A DNA stretch of 64,000 bases, taken from Devosia marina (GTDB lineage: Bacteria > Pseudomonadota > Alphaproteobacteria > Rhizobiales > Devosiaceae). Numbering within the stretch: the stretch's first letter is position 1; every line of letters begins with the position of its first letter. The notes below the pieces were generated by a model. That model searched no databases and was not told where the DNA came from. It saw only the letters and a list, made by a program, of their open reading frames with translations. Shown here in pieces: positions 52,097 through 62,110 of the stretch. The position numbers and the translations under genes are program-made. Location of the stretch: assembly GCF_009758415.1 (NCBI RefSeq), contig NZ_WQRF01000001.1:62001-126000 (forward strand), given 5' to 3'.

Positions 52097-55000
52097 ATGC
52101 CACAGACCCCACCTCGCCAATTGCTTCGCGCCCGGCTCCATGCCGAGGAAACCACGCTCGTCCGGGACCTGATCGGCCAGACAGGCCTTGACGAAACCGC
52201 CCGCGACCTGATTTCGCAGCGCGCCGTCGATCTAGTTCAGGCTGTCCGCAACAGCAGCAAGCTGGGCCTGATGGAGAGCTTTTTGGCCGAATATGGCCTG
52301 GACAGCGAGGAAGGCCTGGCGCTGATGTCGCTGGCGGAAGCGCTTCTGCGGGTGCCCGACAGCGAAACGGTTGACGCCCTGATCCACGATAAGATTGGCG
52401 GCGCCGATTGGGCCCGCCATTTCGGTGGCTCCGAGAGCCCCCTGGTCAATTTTTCGTCCTGGGCGCTGAACCTGACCGCCGAGGTGCTGGGCGATCCCGA
52501 AATCGCCCCGAAATCGGCATTGCACCGGGCCGTGGCGCGGCTGGGTGAACCAGTCATCCGCACCGCTGTCAGCCATGCCATGCGCCTGATGGGCAGCCAG
52601 TTCGTCTTTGGCCGAACCATCGACGAAGCCGTTGCGCATGCCAAAAAACCCGAGGCTCTGGGCTATCGCTATTCCTACGACATGCTGGGCGAGGCAGCCC
52701 GCACGGCTGAGGACGCGCAGCGCTATTTTCACGCCTATCTCAACGCCATCAACGCTTTGGCACCGCATTGCATTCACGGCTCAGTGCGCGACAATCCGGG
52801 CATTTCGGTAAAGCTCAGCGCCCTTCACCCACGCTATGAATTTGCTCAGCGCGAGCGCGTGATGACCGAACTGGTCGAGGTCACGCGTCAGCTCGCTCTG
52901 GTCGCGGCCAAGGCCAATATGGGCTTCAACATCGACGCTGAGGAGGCCGACCGGCTCGACCTCTCGCTCGACGTGATCGAAGCTGTGCTCGAAGCGCCCG
53001 AATTGGCCGGTTGGAACGGTTTTGGTGTAGTGGTGCAGGCCTATGGCAAGCGCGCCCTGCCGCTGATCCAATGGCTGGAGGAAACTGCCGCCCGGCTGGA
53101 TCGCCGGATCATGGTTCGTCTGGTCAAGGGGGCCTATTGGGACGCCGAGATCAAGCGCGCGCAGGTTATGGGTCTGCCGGGTTATCCGGTCTTTACCCGC
53201 AAGGCGGCGACCGATGTCAGCTATATCGCAGCTGCGAGAAAGCTGCTCGAGGCCGAACACATCTACCCGCAATTCGCGACCCACAACGCCCACACCGCAG
53301 CCGCTGTACTGTATCTGGCTCAGCAGTGCGGCCGGACCAAGGACAGCTACGAGTTTCAGCGGTTGCACGGCATGGGCGAACAATTGCACGATGTTTTGCG
53401 CAAGGCCGAAGGGACGACCACGCGTATCTATGCGCCGGTAGGTGCACATAAGGATCTGCTCGCCTATCTGGTGCGGCGTCTTCTGGAAAACGGGGCCAAT
53501 GGCTCTTTCGTCTATCAGATAGCCGATGACGACATTCCGGCCGAGACGGTGGCCGAGGATCCGATTGGCAAGCTCTTGGCACTGGGCGATGCCATCCCCA
53601 ATCCGGCCATTCCGCAACCTGCGGCGATCTTTGGCCGCCGCCGCAATTCCGAGGGGCTGGACCTGTCGGACCCCGTTGCGTTCGGAGCGATGGAGACGGC
53701 GCGGAAGGGCTTTGCGACGCATCGCTGGCGAGCGGCCAGCCTGGGTGCGATGGACGCGAGTGGTGACTCCATGATCGTGGTTGCGAACCCGGCAGACAAT
53801 TCCGACACAGTCGGTGAGGTGCGGCAGGCGAACGGGGCACAGGTACAGCAGGCCATCGCGGCGGCGAGCGGGTCGCGGTGGAGCGAAGTGCCGGTTGCCG
53901 AGCGCGCTGCCATGCTGCGGCGTGCTGCCGATCTTTATGAGGCCAACGCTGCCGAATTCTTCGCCCTTCTGGCCCGCGAGGCCGGCAAGAGTTGGGCGGA
54001 TGCGGTTGCCGAACTGCGCGAAGCCGTTGATTTCCTGCGCTATTACGCCGATGAGGCGCAAAAGCTGAAAGCCCCGGCCCGCGGCCCCTTTGCCTGCATT
54101 TCGCCCTGGAATTTCCCACTCGCCATTTTCACCGGGCAAGTCTCCGCTGCGCTGGTGGCCGGCAATCCGGTCCTGGCCAAGCCGGCGCCGCAGACCCCGC
54201 TCATTGCCTGGCGTGCGGTCCAATTGATGCATGAGGCCGGGGTGCCCGCGGATGCCGTCCAACTGCTGCCCGGCGGACCGGAGTTGGGCACGCAACTGAC
54301 GTCCAACCCCGCCATCGCGGGCGTCGCCTTCACGGGTTCCCTACCAACCGCGCGGCGCATCGAACAGGCCATGGCCCAGCATCTATCGCCCCATGCCCCG
54401 CTCATTGCGGAGACCGGTGGCCTGAATGCCATGGTGGTGGACACCACTGCGCTGACCGAGCAGGCGGTTCGCGACATCATCGCCTCGGCCTTCCAGTCGG
54501 CCGGTCAACGATGCTCGGCCTTGCGCATTCTCTATGTCCAGGAGGAGGCGTATGAACGGACCATGGAGATGCTCAAGGGCGCCATGAACGAACTTGCACT
54601 CGGCGACCCCTGGAACCTGGCGAATGACATTGGTCCCATCATCGATGCGACGGCGCGGGACAAGATCAATGCCTATGTCGCGGCGCGGCAGGATCGCATA
54701 GTGCACCAGCTGGTGGCACCAGATGGCGGCACATTTGTCGCCCCTACGGTGCTTGAGGTGGCCGGCATCGAGGAGATGCCCGAGGAGATTTTCGGCCCGG
54801 TCCTCCATGTCGCGCGCTTCAACGGTGACGAACTCGAAAAGGTCATCTCTGCCATCAACAATTCGGGCTACGGCCTGACCTTTGGCATGCATACCCGCAT
54901 TTCTTCGCGTGTGAAGCGTTTGGCGCACGCTGTTCACGTCGGCAATATCTATGTGAACCGGAACCAGATCGGCGCCGTGGTTGGCAGCCAGCCCTTCGGC

Positions 55001-55468
55001 GGTGAGGGTCTTTCTGGAACAGGCCCCAAGGCCGGCGGTCCACACTATCTGCCACGGTTCACGCAAGGCAGCTCATCACTACAGCAAGGCGTTCTCGACC
55101 TTCCGGGACCAACAGGTGAGAGCAACAGGCTCAGTGCCGTCCCACGCGGGACGCTGCTTTGCCTCGGACCCACGCCGGAAGATCTGGCTGGCCAGATCGA
55201 AATGGCCAAAAAAGGCGGTTGTCGCTTCGAAAGCGGCGACGTGGATTTGGAGCAGCTGCGCCTGGGAACGGACTTCGATGCAGTGGCTTGGTTCGGTGAT
55301 GAAAATCAGCTCAGAAGCATCCGCAGGGCGCTGAGCCAGAGGACCGGCGCGCTAATGCCCTTGCTGTCAGGTCCAGGGGATATCGGCAGGCTTCAGCTTG
55401 AGCGCCATGTCTGCATCGACACCACGGCAGCAGGTGGCAACGCATCGCTGATGGCGTCGGCGCTCTAG
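52097..55468 (+). CDS. putA: Bifunctional proline dehydrogenase / 1-pyrroline-5-carboxylate dehydrogenase PutA
   Basis: A 1123-residue enzyme that oxidises proline to glutamate. The N-terminal half is the FAD proline dehydrogenase barrel (FNIDAEEADRLDLSLD, VRLVKGAYWDAEIK, FATHNAHT, YEFQRLHGMGE). The C-terminal half is an aldehyde dehydrogenase with ISPWNFPLAIFTGQ, AETGGLNAM (catalytic Glu) and Cys806 in GQRCSALR, and a short C-terminal extension follows. It lacks the N-terminal ribbon-helix-helix of enterobacterial PutA, so regulation is left to the divergent Lrp protein. Length is normal for this type. Confidence 0.96.
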   Translation: MPQTPPRQLLRARLHAEETTLVRDLIGQTGLDETARDLISQRAVDLVQAVRNSSKLGLMESFLAEYGLDSEEGLALMSLAEALLRVPDSETVDALIHDKIGGADWARHFGGSESPLVNFSSWALNLTAEVLGDPEIAPKSALHRAVARLGEPVIRTAVSHAMRLMGSQFVFGRTIDEAVAHAKKPEALGYRYSYDMLGEAARTAEDAQRYFHAYLNAINALAPHCIHGSVRDNPGISVKLSALHPRYEFAQRERVMTELVEVTRQLALVAAKANMGFNIDAEEADRLDLSLDVIEAVLEAPELAGWNGFGVVVQAYGKRALPLIQWLEETAARLDRRIMVRLVKGAYWDAEIKRAQVMGLPGYPVFTRKAATDVSYIAAARKLLEAEHIYPQFATHNAHTAAAVLYLAQQCGRTKDSYEFQRLHGMGEQLHDVLRKAEGTTTRIYAPVGAHKDLLAYLVRRLLENGANGSFVYQIADDDIPAETVAEDPIGKLLALGDAIPNPAIPQPAAIFGRRRNSEGLDLSDPVAFGAMETARKGFATHRWRAASLGAMDASGDSMIVVANPADNSDTVGEVRQANGAQVQQAIAAASGSRWSEVPVAERAAMLRRAADLYEANAAEFFALLAREAGKSWADAVAELREAVDFLRYYADEAQKLKAPARGPFACISPWNFPLAIFTGQVSAALVAGNPVLAKPAPQTPLIAWRAVQLMHEAGVPADAVQLLPGGPELGTQLTSNPAIAGVAFTGSLPTARRIEQAMAQHLSPHAPLIAETGGLNAMVVDTTALTEQAVRDIIASAFQSAGQRCSALRILYVQEEAYERTMEMLKGAMNELALGDPWNLANDIGPIIDATARDKINAYVAARQDRIVHQLVAPDGGTFVAPTVLEVAGIEEMPEEIFGPVLHVARFNGDELEKVISAINNSGYGLTFGMHTRISSRVKRLAHAVHVGNIYVNRNQIGAVVGSQPFGGEGLSGTGPKAGGPHYLPRFTQGSSSLQQGVLDLPGPTGESNRLSAVPRGTLLCLGPTPEDLAGQIEMAKKGGCRFESGDVDLEQLRLGTDFDAVAWFGDENQLRSIRRALSQRTGALMPLLSGPGDIGRLQLERHVCIDTTAAGGNASLMASAL

Positions 55469-55526
55469 ACGCAAGGCAGATCCCGTCTCTCCCTGCAGGG
55501 GTGGCGGGACCCGCCCCCTGATGCAT

Positions 55527-56015
55527 TCAGCCTTCGGCGACCAGCAATGCCAGTTTTGCCGGAATGGAGAGGACATCGCGCACCATCTGCACGCGCTCCG
55601 GGGTGTAGTAGCCCTCGACATCGAGAATATTCATGGTGGCAACCAGCTCGTTGCCAAGAATGATCGGCATATTGACCACTGATTGGCAGCCAAGCTGGTT
55701 GATCAGTTCGTGATCGAAGAAGACCTCGGCGATGTCCTCGATGGTGTTGGCGACGAAGTACCGGCGCTCCTTGTGGACGATATCGAACCAGGGGCCGTAA
55801 TTGATCGGCTTGGTGCCCGATGCCGGATAGTTCACCGGATCGCTGGTATAGGCGCGGCGGGCAACATCAGCGGCCATATCGACGGTCATGATGGTGAAGA
55901 GCTTGGCGCCCACGCTGGCTTGAGCGAGATCCTGCAGGGCCTTGTAGGCAGCCTCGGCGGTTTGCGCCACGGCGATGGCGGCGTCGAAGGTTGCGAGGGC
56001 TTCGGTGGTGGTCAT
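55527..56015 (-). CDS. GAF-domain protein
   Basis: A 162-residue single GAF-domain protein (DLAQASVGAKLFTIMTVD; HELINQLGCQSVVNMPIILGNELVATMNILDVEGYYTPERV). There is no HTH, kinase or other output domain. ATG 56015 has AGGA nine bases upstream. It is downstream of the peptide-type ABC ATPase genes with a 109-base gap that includes a small CCCGG/CCGGG hairpin at 56062-56076, so it may be partly independent. GAF domains bind small ligands. A role as ligand sensor or modulator for this transport locus is a guess. Confidence 0.8.
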   Translation of the reverse strand: MTTTEALATFDAAIAVAQTAEAAYKALQDLAQASVGAKLFTIMTVDMAADVARRAYTSDPVNYPASGTKPINYGPWFDIVHKERRYFVANTIEDIAEVFFDHELINQLGCQSVVNMPIILGNELVATMNILDVEGYYTPERVQMVRDVLSIPAKLALLVAEG

Positions 56016-56124
56016 CTGGGGTCGTCCTGAAAATACTAAAAGTGTGGTCCGCAGTGGTGCGCCCGGATTCGCCGGGTGGCGAAGGTGTTGTAGGATCGGA
56101 CCTGTCCCAACCGCGCTGCCAGCC

Positions 56125-56859
56125 TTACCCGCCCTCGGTGGCGGCGAGCAGCTCGCGGGAATAGGGCTCTTTGAGGTCGGCGGATTTGAGTTGGGCGACA
56201 TCAGCAACCTCGACGATGCGGCCATGGCGCATAACCGCTAGGCGATCACAGAGAAAGCTCACCACGGGCAGATTGTGGGTTACCAGCAGAAACGTCAGCC
56301 CCTGCTCGCGCCGGAGACGCTTCAAGAGGTTGAGGATTTCGGCCTGCACGGACACGTCGAGCGCCGAGGTCGGTTCGTCCAGCAGCATCACCTTGGGCTC
56401 GAGCATCAGGGCGCGGGCAATGGCGACGCGCTGGCGCTGCCCGCCTGAAAGCTGGTGCGGAAAGCGGAAGCGGAAACGCTGGTCCAGACCTACCGCGGTG
56501 AGCATGGCTTCGACCCGCTCGCCCCGATTGCCAAGGCCATGAATAGCCAGCGGTTCGCTCAGCGCCGCGTCGATGGTCTTGCGAGGGTGCAGCGACCCAT
56601 AAGGGTCCTGAAATACCATCTGCACCTTTCGCGACACATTGCGATCGACATGATGGCTCCGTGCCCCGCCCATGACGGAAATGTCGCCGGTCCAATCCGG
56701 GGCAAGACCTGCAATGGCGCGCAGAATGGTGGATTTGCCCGAACCGCTCTCACCAACCAGGGCGAAGCTTTCGCCCTCGGGAATGGAGAGGTTCACATCG
56801 AAGACGACCTTGGTGTCGCCATAGGCAATATCGAGATTTTTGAGGTCTATGGCGTTCAT
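56125..56859 (-). CDS. Peptide ABC transporter ATPase, DppF-like
   Basis: A 244-residue ATPase: Walker [25 protein letters not shown], signature LSGGQRQR, Walker [12 protein letters not shown] and H-loop LVTHNLPVV. It is shorter than usual DppF (about 320) because the C-terminal oligopeptide extension is reduced to PYSRELLAAT. ATG 56859 is coupled to the DppD-like gene by ATGA; an ATG at 56871 is less likely. It pairs with that subunit. Confidence 0.9.
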   Translation of the reverse strand: MNAIDLKNLDIAYGDTKVVFDVNLSIPEGESFALVGESGSGKSTILRAIAGLAPDWTGDISVMGGARSHHVDRNVSRKVQMVFQDPYGSLHPRKTIDAALSEPLAIHGLGNRGERVEAMLTAVGLDQRFRFRFPHQLSGGQRQRVAIARALMLEPKVMLLDEPTSALDVSVQAEILNLLKRLRREQGLTFLLVTHNLPVVSFLCDRLAVMRHGRIVEVADVAQLKSADLKEPYSRELLAATEGG

Positions 56860-57692
56860 GTGCCGGCCCATTGCGTGCGGTCGAGCACGGGGAGTTCGTC
56901 GCGGGTTTCGTTGATCACCGGCATGGCGGCGAGCAGGCCCTTTGTGTAGGGGTGCTGAGCGTTTTCGAGCTGACCAGCGGCGCATTCTTCAACCACCTGG
57001 CCCGCATTCATCACCAGGATGCGGTCGCAATAGCGGCTGACCAGGTTAAGGTCATGGCTGATCAGGATCAGCCCCATTCCCTTGTTGCGCACCAGCTCGT
57101 CGATAATATCGAGCACCTGCGCCTGCACCGATACGTCGAGCGCCGAGGTCGGTTCGTCGGCAATCAGCAATTCAGGCTCCGGGATCAGCATCATGGCGAT
57201 CATGATTCGTTGGCCCATGCCGCCCGAGACTTCATGCGGATAGAGTTTTGCCACCCGCTCGGGATCATTGATCCGCACGGCATGCAGCATCTCGATGATC
57301 CGTGCCTGAACGTCGCGGCGCGGCAGCTTCTGGTGCGTCACCAGCGCTTCGGCAATCTGCTCGCCCACGGTCATCACCGGGTTGAGCGAGAATTTCGGGT
57401 CCTGCATGACCATGGAAATGCGGGCGCCGCGAATGGCGCGCATTTGCTTTTCGCTCTGGCTCAGAATGTCGATGCCGTCGAATTCGAGCTTGTCTGCGGT
57501 GACTTCACCTGGCTTGCGGATGAGCTTGAGGATCGAGCGGCCGGTCATGGATTTGCCCGAACCACTCTCGCCCACAATGCCAAGGCGTTCGCGGCCCAGG
57601 GTAAAGCTGAGACCCTTCACCACTTCGACGCGCCCGGTATGGGTTGGGAAGCTGACGCGCAGGTTTTGAACACTGAGGAGGGGGGCGGTCAT
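56856..57692 (-). CDS. Peptide ABC transporter ATPase, DppD-like
   Basis: A 278-residue ATPase: Walker [30 protein letters not shown], signature variant VSGGMGQR, Walker [13 protein letters not shown] and H-loop LISHDLNLV, plus the [14 protein letters not shown] extension typical of DppD. It follows the DppC-like permease by 40 bases and overlaps the DppF-like gene. Confidence 0.92.
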   Translation of the reverse strand: MTAPLLSVQNLRVSFPTHTGRVEVVKGLSFTLGRERLGIVGESGSGKSMTGRSILKLIRKPGEVTADKLEFDGIDILSQSEKQMRAIRGARISMVMQDPKFSLNPVMTVGEQIAEALVTHQKLPRRDVQARIIEMLHAVRINDPERVAKLYPHEVSGGMGQRIMIAMMLIPEPELLIADEPTSALDVSVQAQVLDIIDELVRNKGMGLILISHDLNLVSRYCDRILVMNAGQVVEECAAGQLENAQHPYTKGLLAAMPVINETRDELPVLDRTQWAGT

Positions 57693-57732
57693 CAGCTCTT
57701 GCCCTCACTGGTCTTTTGCATCTTCCGCTCGG

Positions 57733-58635
57733 TCAATTCTTGCCCTCACTTTTGGGATCGAGCACGTCACGCAGCCCGTCTCCCAGGAAGCAGAAGCCCA
57801 GCGACACGATGATGATGGCAAAGCCGGGCATGGTGGCGACCCACCACTGATCGAGAATGAAGGTGCGGCCTCGGCTGATCATCGCACCCCATTCGGGCAG
57901 CGGCGGTTGGGCGCCCAGACCAAGGAAGCCCAGGCCAGCCGCGGTCAGGATCACGCCGGCCATGTCCAGGGTGACGCGGATGATCATCGATGAAGTGCAG
58001 AGCGGCAATATGTGCTGCACGATGAGACGGACAGGGCCGCCACCAGCAAGCTGCACCGCCTGGATATATTCGGCATTGCGGATGGTCAGCGTTTCGGCAC
58101 GGGCAATGCGCGCATAAGCCGGCCAGGAGGTGATGGCGATGGCAATGATGGCATTGTTGATACCGGGGCCAAGCGCGGCCACGAAAGCCAGCGCCAGGAT
58201 CAACTTGGGAAGCGACAGGAAGATATCGGTAAAGCCCATCAGGAAGCGATCCACCCAGCCGCCGAAATAGCCGGCAATGGCGCCGATCAGCAGGCCCAAC
58301 GGAGCCGAAATCAATGCCACCAGCAACACGATGGTGAGCGTGATCTGCGAACCCCAGACCACGCGGGAGAAGATATCGCGGCCAAGTTCGTCCGTGCCCA
58401 TCCAATGTGCTGCCGAGGGGGGCATCAGCCGATTGCCAAGGTCCTGCCCGACGGCCGAATAGGGCGCAATCCAGGGGGCGAAGGCCGCCGTCAGCAGCAG
58501 CACCAGGATGATGACCCCGCCCAGCACAGAAAGCGGATTGCGCATCAGCGCGGTGAAGACGCGATAAGCGCGGCCCACATTGGCCTGCAGGCGGGATGTC
58601 GGAGAATCGGCCAGAAGCCAGTCGCGGTTGCTCAT
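57733..58635 (-). CDS. Peptide ABC transporter permease, DppC-like
   Basis: A 300-residue permease: an N-terminal cytoplasmic tail, a span near 35-55, MPPSAAHWMGTDELGRDIFSRVVWG (classic DppC pattern, partly quoted), and EAA region YIQAVQLAGGGPVRLIVQHILP. It is coupled to the DppB-like gene at 58635. Confidence 0.92.
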   Translation of the reverse strand: MSNRDWLLADSPTSRLQANVGRAYRVFTALMRNPLSVLGGVIILVLLLTAAFAPWIAPYSAVGQDLGNRLMPPSAAHWMGTDELGRDIFSRVVWGSQITLTIVLLVALISAPLGLLIGAIAGYFGGWVDRFLMGFTDIFLSLPKLILALAFVAALGPGINNAIIAIAITSWPAYARIARAETLTIRNAEYIQAVQLAGGGPVRLIVQHILPLCTSSMIIRVTLDMAGVILTAAGLGFLGLGAQPPLPEWGAMISRGRTFILDQWWVATMPGFAIIIVSLGFCFLGDGLRDVLDPKSEGKN

Positions 58636-59708
58636 CAGCGGGCCCTCGGGTCGAGGACGCGATAGAGCACGTCCGAGATCTTGTTGATGACGATGAATAC
58701 GGCGCCGATCACCAGCGTTGCCCCGAGCACGGCATTCATGTCGGCGTTGAGCAGCGCAGTGGTCAGGTAATTGCCGATACCGGGCCAGGAAAAGACGGTC
58801 TCGATCATCACTGAGCCTTCCAATAGGCCCGCATAGGAGAGGCCGATCACGGTAATCAGCGGCACTCGGATCGGGTTGAAGGCATGGCGCCAGATGACGA
58901 CGCGCTCCGGCACGCCCTTGACGCGGGCCGTGGTGACGAATTCCTGGCTCAATTGGTCGAGCATGAAGCTGCGCGTCATGCGGGCAATATAGGCGAGGCT
59001 GAAAAAGCCCAGCACGGCGGCCGGCAGGATGATGTGGCTTACTGCGTTCCAGAAGATGTCGATCTCGCCGCGAATGAGGCTGTCGATAAGGATCATGCCG
59101 GTGACCGGCTCCACCAGCCCATCATAGAAGATGTCGAGCCGTCCCGGGCCGCCGACCCAACGCAGGCGTGCATAGAACAGGGCAAGCCCAACCAAGCCCA
59201 GCCAGAAGGCCGGTACGGAATAGCCGAGCAGACCAACAACGCGGATGACTTGGTCGAGCCAAGAGCCCTGCCGGGCGGCGGCCGTGACGCCAAGGGGGAT
59301 GCCAAGTGCGCAGCCGATGAGAATGCCCAGCGTCGCCATTTCAAAGGTGGCCGGGAAGAACCGGGAAAGGTCCTCGATAACCGGGCGGCCGGTGGAAACC
59401 GACATGCCCAGATCGCCCGTGAACACATTACCCACGTAGGAAATGAATTGCATCCAGAGCGGCTGATCGAGCCCCATGGCGATCTTGGCGACGTCATATT
59501 GTTCCTGCGTCGCCCGGTCGCCCACGACGGCCAGGACCGGGTCGATGGGAATGACCCGGCCAATGAAGAAAGTGATGGCCAGTAGGCCCAGAAAGGTCAG
59601 AAAGAGCGTGAGGACGAAACCGCTTGCTGTGGAAAAACCACGAACGAGGCCTCTGCCTGCATAGCCTGGTGCCGGCTCCGGCGATGCGCCCTGCTGATCA
59701 ATCGCCAC
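58635..59708 (-). CDS. Peptide ABC transporter permease, DppB-like
   Basis: A 357-residue permease, longer than the usual ~310-340 owing to an N-terminal extension (MAIDQQGASPEPAPGY..). It has GRVIPIDPV, DQPLWMQF, GDLGMSVSTGRPV and an EAA region (FVTTARVKGVPERVVIWRHAFNP). It is the first gene of the minus-strand half of the transporter. The promoter region of 133 bases (59709-59841) is shared with the divergent XRE-cupin regulator. Confidence 0.9.
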   Translation of the reverse strand: MAIDQQGASPEPAPGYAGRGLVRGFSTASGFVLTLFLTFLGLLAITFFIGRVIPIDPVLAVVGDRATQEQYDVAKIAMGLDQPLWMQFISYVGNVFTGDLGMSVSTGRPVIEDLSRFFPATFEMATLGILIGCALGIPLGVTAAARQGSWLDQVIRVVGLLGYSVPAFWLGLVGLALFYARLRWVGGPGRLDIFYDGLVEPVTGMILIDSLIRGEIDIFWNAVSHIILPAAVLGFFSLAYIARMTRSFMLDQLSQEFVTTARVKGVPERVVIWRHAFNPIRVPLITVIGLSYAGLLEGSVMIETVFSWPGIGNYLTTALLNADMNAVLGATLVIGAVFIVINKISDVLYRVLDPRAR

Positions 59709-59841
59709 TCGAAATCCTTTCGGAGAAACAAGCTCTTATGGCCGCCGGCCTGCTGTGCCAGTGGATCGCAAAAGCTTCACATTTCGCTTTCACCATACAA
59801 GAAACTTTGCTTATATCAAAAAAATTTTGGTGGAGTGGGTT

Positions 59842-60510
59842 ATGGCCGAGGCATTGGCGAAGGCAGGGGAGGGGCACCCCAAAGTGGGGGCGCTGATCCG
59901 TGCGCGCCGCCGTCAGCAGCACATGACCCTGATGGCACTGGGCGAAGCCGCCAATGTCTCGGTCGGCTATCTCAGCCAGGTCGAGCGGGACCACGCAACC
60001 CCCTCGCTGGGAACGCTCGCGCAGATCGCCAGGGCCCTCGGAGTCTCGATCGATTATTTCGTCTCCTCGCCAGCCACGCACAACGCCCTGACTCGGGCAG
60101 GGGAGCGCAACCGCTTCTCGCTCGACGGTTCTTCCATCATCTATGAGCGCCTGGGCGCCGACTTTCCCGGCAACCAGCTCTCGAGCTTCCTGATGGTCGT
60201 GCCGCCCGGCTATCAGTCCGAAACCGTCGCGCACGAAGGCGAAGAGATCCTTTATGTTCTCGAAGGGTCAATCACCCAGCGTCTCGATGGCGAGGAAATG
60301 GAGATGAGTGCGGGCGACAGCCTGCATTTCCGTGGCAACCGCCCCCACTCCTGGTCCAACCACACCGACCAGCCGGCCCGTCTGCTCTGGACCGGCACGC
60401 TGGCACTCTTTCGCTCTACGGCGCGCCCGCGCCCCGTGCTGGCGAAACCCAAAGCCGGCACCAATAAGCCGGTCCGCAAGAAGCCCAATCCCAAGGAGAA
60501 ACGCACATGA
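59842..60510 (+). CDS. XRE-family regulator with C-terminal cupin domain
   Basis: A 222-residue regulator. The HTH is at ~16-70 (LIRARRRQQHMTLMALGEAANVSVGYLSQVERDHATPSLGTL is within it), followed by a cupin sensor (HEGEEILYVLEGSI, AGDSLHFRGNRPHSWSN) and a basic tail. ATG 59842 has GGAG seven bases upstream; an in-frame upstream codon is rejected because it lies in the promoter. It resembles PuuR-type regulators of amine or amino-acid uptake. It overlaps the binding-protein gene by ATGA and so is the first gene of that operon. It probably controls both divergent halves. Confidence 0.9.
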   Translation: MAEALAKAGEGHPKVGALIRARRRQQHMTLMALGEAANVSVGYLSQVERDHATPSLGTLAQIARALGVSIDYFVSSPATHNALTRAGERNRFSLDGSSIIYERLGADFPGNQLSSFLMVVPPGYQSETVAHEGEEILYVLEGSITQRLDGEEMEMSAGDSLHFRGNRPHSWSNHTDQPARLLWTGTLALFRSTARPRPVLAKPKAGTNKPVRKKPNPKEKRT

Positions 60511-62093
60511 AGCTCTTCCGCACAGCCCTTATGGCATCCGCGCTTGCCCTGCCGCTGGCAGCAGGCGCTGCCTATGCCGCAACCCCGGCCGACGCGCTGG
60601 TGATCGCCCAGAATATCGACGATATCGTCGCGCTGGACCCTGCACAGGCCTATGAATTCTCGGCCGGCGAGATCAATGCCAACCTTTATGACCATCTGGT
60701 GCAGTATGCCGCCGAGGACACCACCGTCCTGGCGCCGGGTCTGGCCAGCGAGTGGACCGCCGATGAGGCGGCCAAGACCATCACCTTCACCATGCGCGAG
60801 GGCGCAACTTTTGCCTCGGGCAACCCGGTCCGCGCCGAAGACGTGCTGTTCTCGTTCAAGCGCGTCGTGACGCTGAACCTGACCCCGTCCTTCATCCTGA
60901 CCCAGCTTGGCTGGAGCGCCGACAATATTGACGAGATGGTCACCATCGATGGCAACACCGTAACCATCAAGTGGGATGGCGATTTCGCCTCGGCCTTCGT
61001 ACTCAATGTCCTGGCTTCGCGTCCGGCTTCGATCGTCGATGAAGTGCTGGTTAGCGAGCACGTCGAAGGCGACGACTGGGGCAATGCCTGGCTCAACACC
61101 AATTCGGCCGGTTCCGGTCCCTTCGTGCTGACCGACTATCGCCCGGCCGAACTGGTCCGCATGACGGCGAACGAGAACTATTTCGATGGTGCGCCTGCCA
61201 TGAAGCAGGTGCTCATCCGTCACGTTGCTGAAGCGGCGACCCAGCAGCTCCTGCTGACCTCGGGCGACGTGGACATGGCCAAGAACCTGACCCCTGACCA
61301 GATCGCCAGCCTGGGTGATGGGGTAAAGGTCGAAGCCTTCCCCCAGGCCGCTGTGCACTTCCTCTCGTTCAACCAGAAGACCGAGAGCCTGACTGATCCC
61401 GCCCTATGGGAAGCCGCACGCTACCTCGTCAACTATGACGGCATGACCGAGAGCTTCCTCAAGGGCCAGATGGAAAAGCACCAGGCCTTCTGGCCCAAGG
61501 GCTTCCCCGGTTCCTATGACGAAACCCCCTATTACTACGACGTTGAAAAGGCCAAGCAGATCCTGGCCGACGCCGGTGTGGAAACCCCGATCACTGTCAC
61601 GCTCGACGTGATCAATTCGGCGCCCTTCACAGATATGGCCCAGTCGCTACAGGCGGGTTTTGCCGAAGCGGGCATCAACTTCGACATCCTGCCCGGCACC
61701 GGCGCCCAGGTGATCACGAAGTACCGTGACCGTACCCATGAGGCCATGCTGCTCTATTGGGGTCCAGACTTTATGGATCCGCACTCCAACGCCAAGGCCT
61801 TTGCCTATAATTCGGACAATTCGGACGACAACTACACGGCAACAACCACCTGGCGGAATGCCTGGGCCGTGCCGGAAGAAATGAACGAGGAAGTGCGCGC
61901 CGCGCTTGCCGAGTCCGATCAGGCCACCCGCAACGAAATGTATGTCGAGTTGCAGAAGAAGGTGCAGGCTGAAAGCCCGATCGTCATCATGTTCCAGGCC
62001 CAGTTGCAGATCGCCATGGGCGAGAATGTCGATGGCTATGTCAACGGGTCTAACTCGGACTTCGTTTACTACCGCCTCGTGACCAAGGACTGA
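60507..62093 (+). CDS. Peptide-type ABC substrate-binding protein (family 5)
   Basis: A 528-residue periplasmic binding protein with signal peptide MKLFRTALMASALALPLAAGAAYA. Family-5 features include LASEWTADEAAKTITFTMREGATFASGNPVRAEDVLFSFKRV (partly conserved) and GSGPFVLTDYRPAELVRM. It should serve the DppBCDF set encoded divergently at 56125-59708, since that operon has no binding protein of its own. It is coupled to the regulator gene and followed by two strong stem-loops and an M24 peptidase. A peptide or amino-acid derivative is the likely ligand. Confidence 0.92.
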   Translation: MKLFRTALMASALALPLAAGAAYAATPADALVIAQNIDDIVALDPAQAYEFSAGEINANLYDHLVQYAAEDTTVLAPGLASEWTADEAAKTITFTMREGATFASGNPVRAEDVLFSFKRVVTLNLTPSFILTQLGWSADNIDEMVTIDGNTVTIKWDGDFASAFVLNVLASRPASIVDEVLVSEHVEGDDWGNAWLNTNSAGSGPFVLTDYRPAELVRMTANENYFDGAPAMKQVLIRHVAEAATQQLLLTSGDVDMAKNLTPDQIASLGDGVKVEAFPQAAVHFLSFNQKTESLTDPALWEAARYLVNYDGMTESFLKGQMEKHQAFWPKGFPGSYDETPYYYDVEKAKQILADAGVETPITVTLDVINSAPFTDMAQSLQAGFAEAGINFDILPGTGAQVITKYRDRTHEAMLLYWGPDFMDPHSNAKAFAYNSDNSDDNYTATTTWRNAWAVPEEMNEEVRAALAESDQATRNEMYVELQKKVQAESPIVIMFQAQLQIAMGENVDGYVNGSNSDFVYYRLVTKD

Positions 62094-62110
62094 TTGGTCC
62101 CTACCCATTC

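Noticed and set aside
52781-54295. 504-codon open frame antisense to putA
   Set aside because: No recognisable motifs, no ribosome site, and it is fully covered by a well-supported enzyme on the other strand.
55498-55517. GGGGTGG/CCGCCCC hairpin between putA and the GAF gene as a bidirectional terminator
   Set aside because: The stem is short with a wobble pair and has no T-run on either side, so it is too weak to call.
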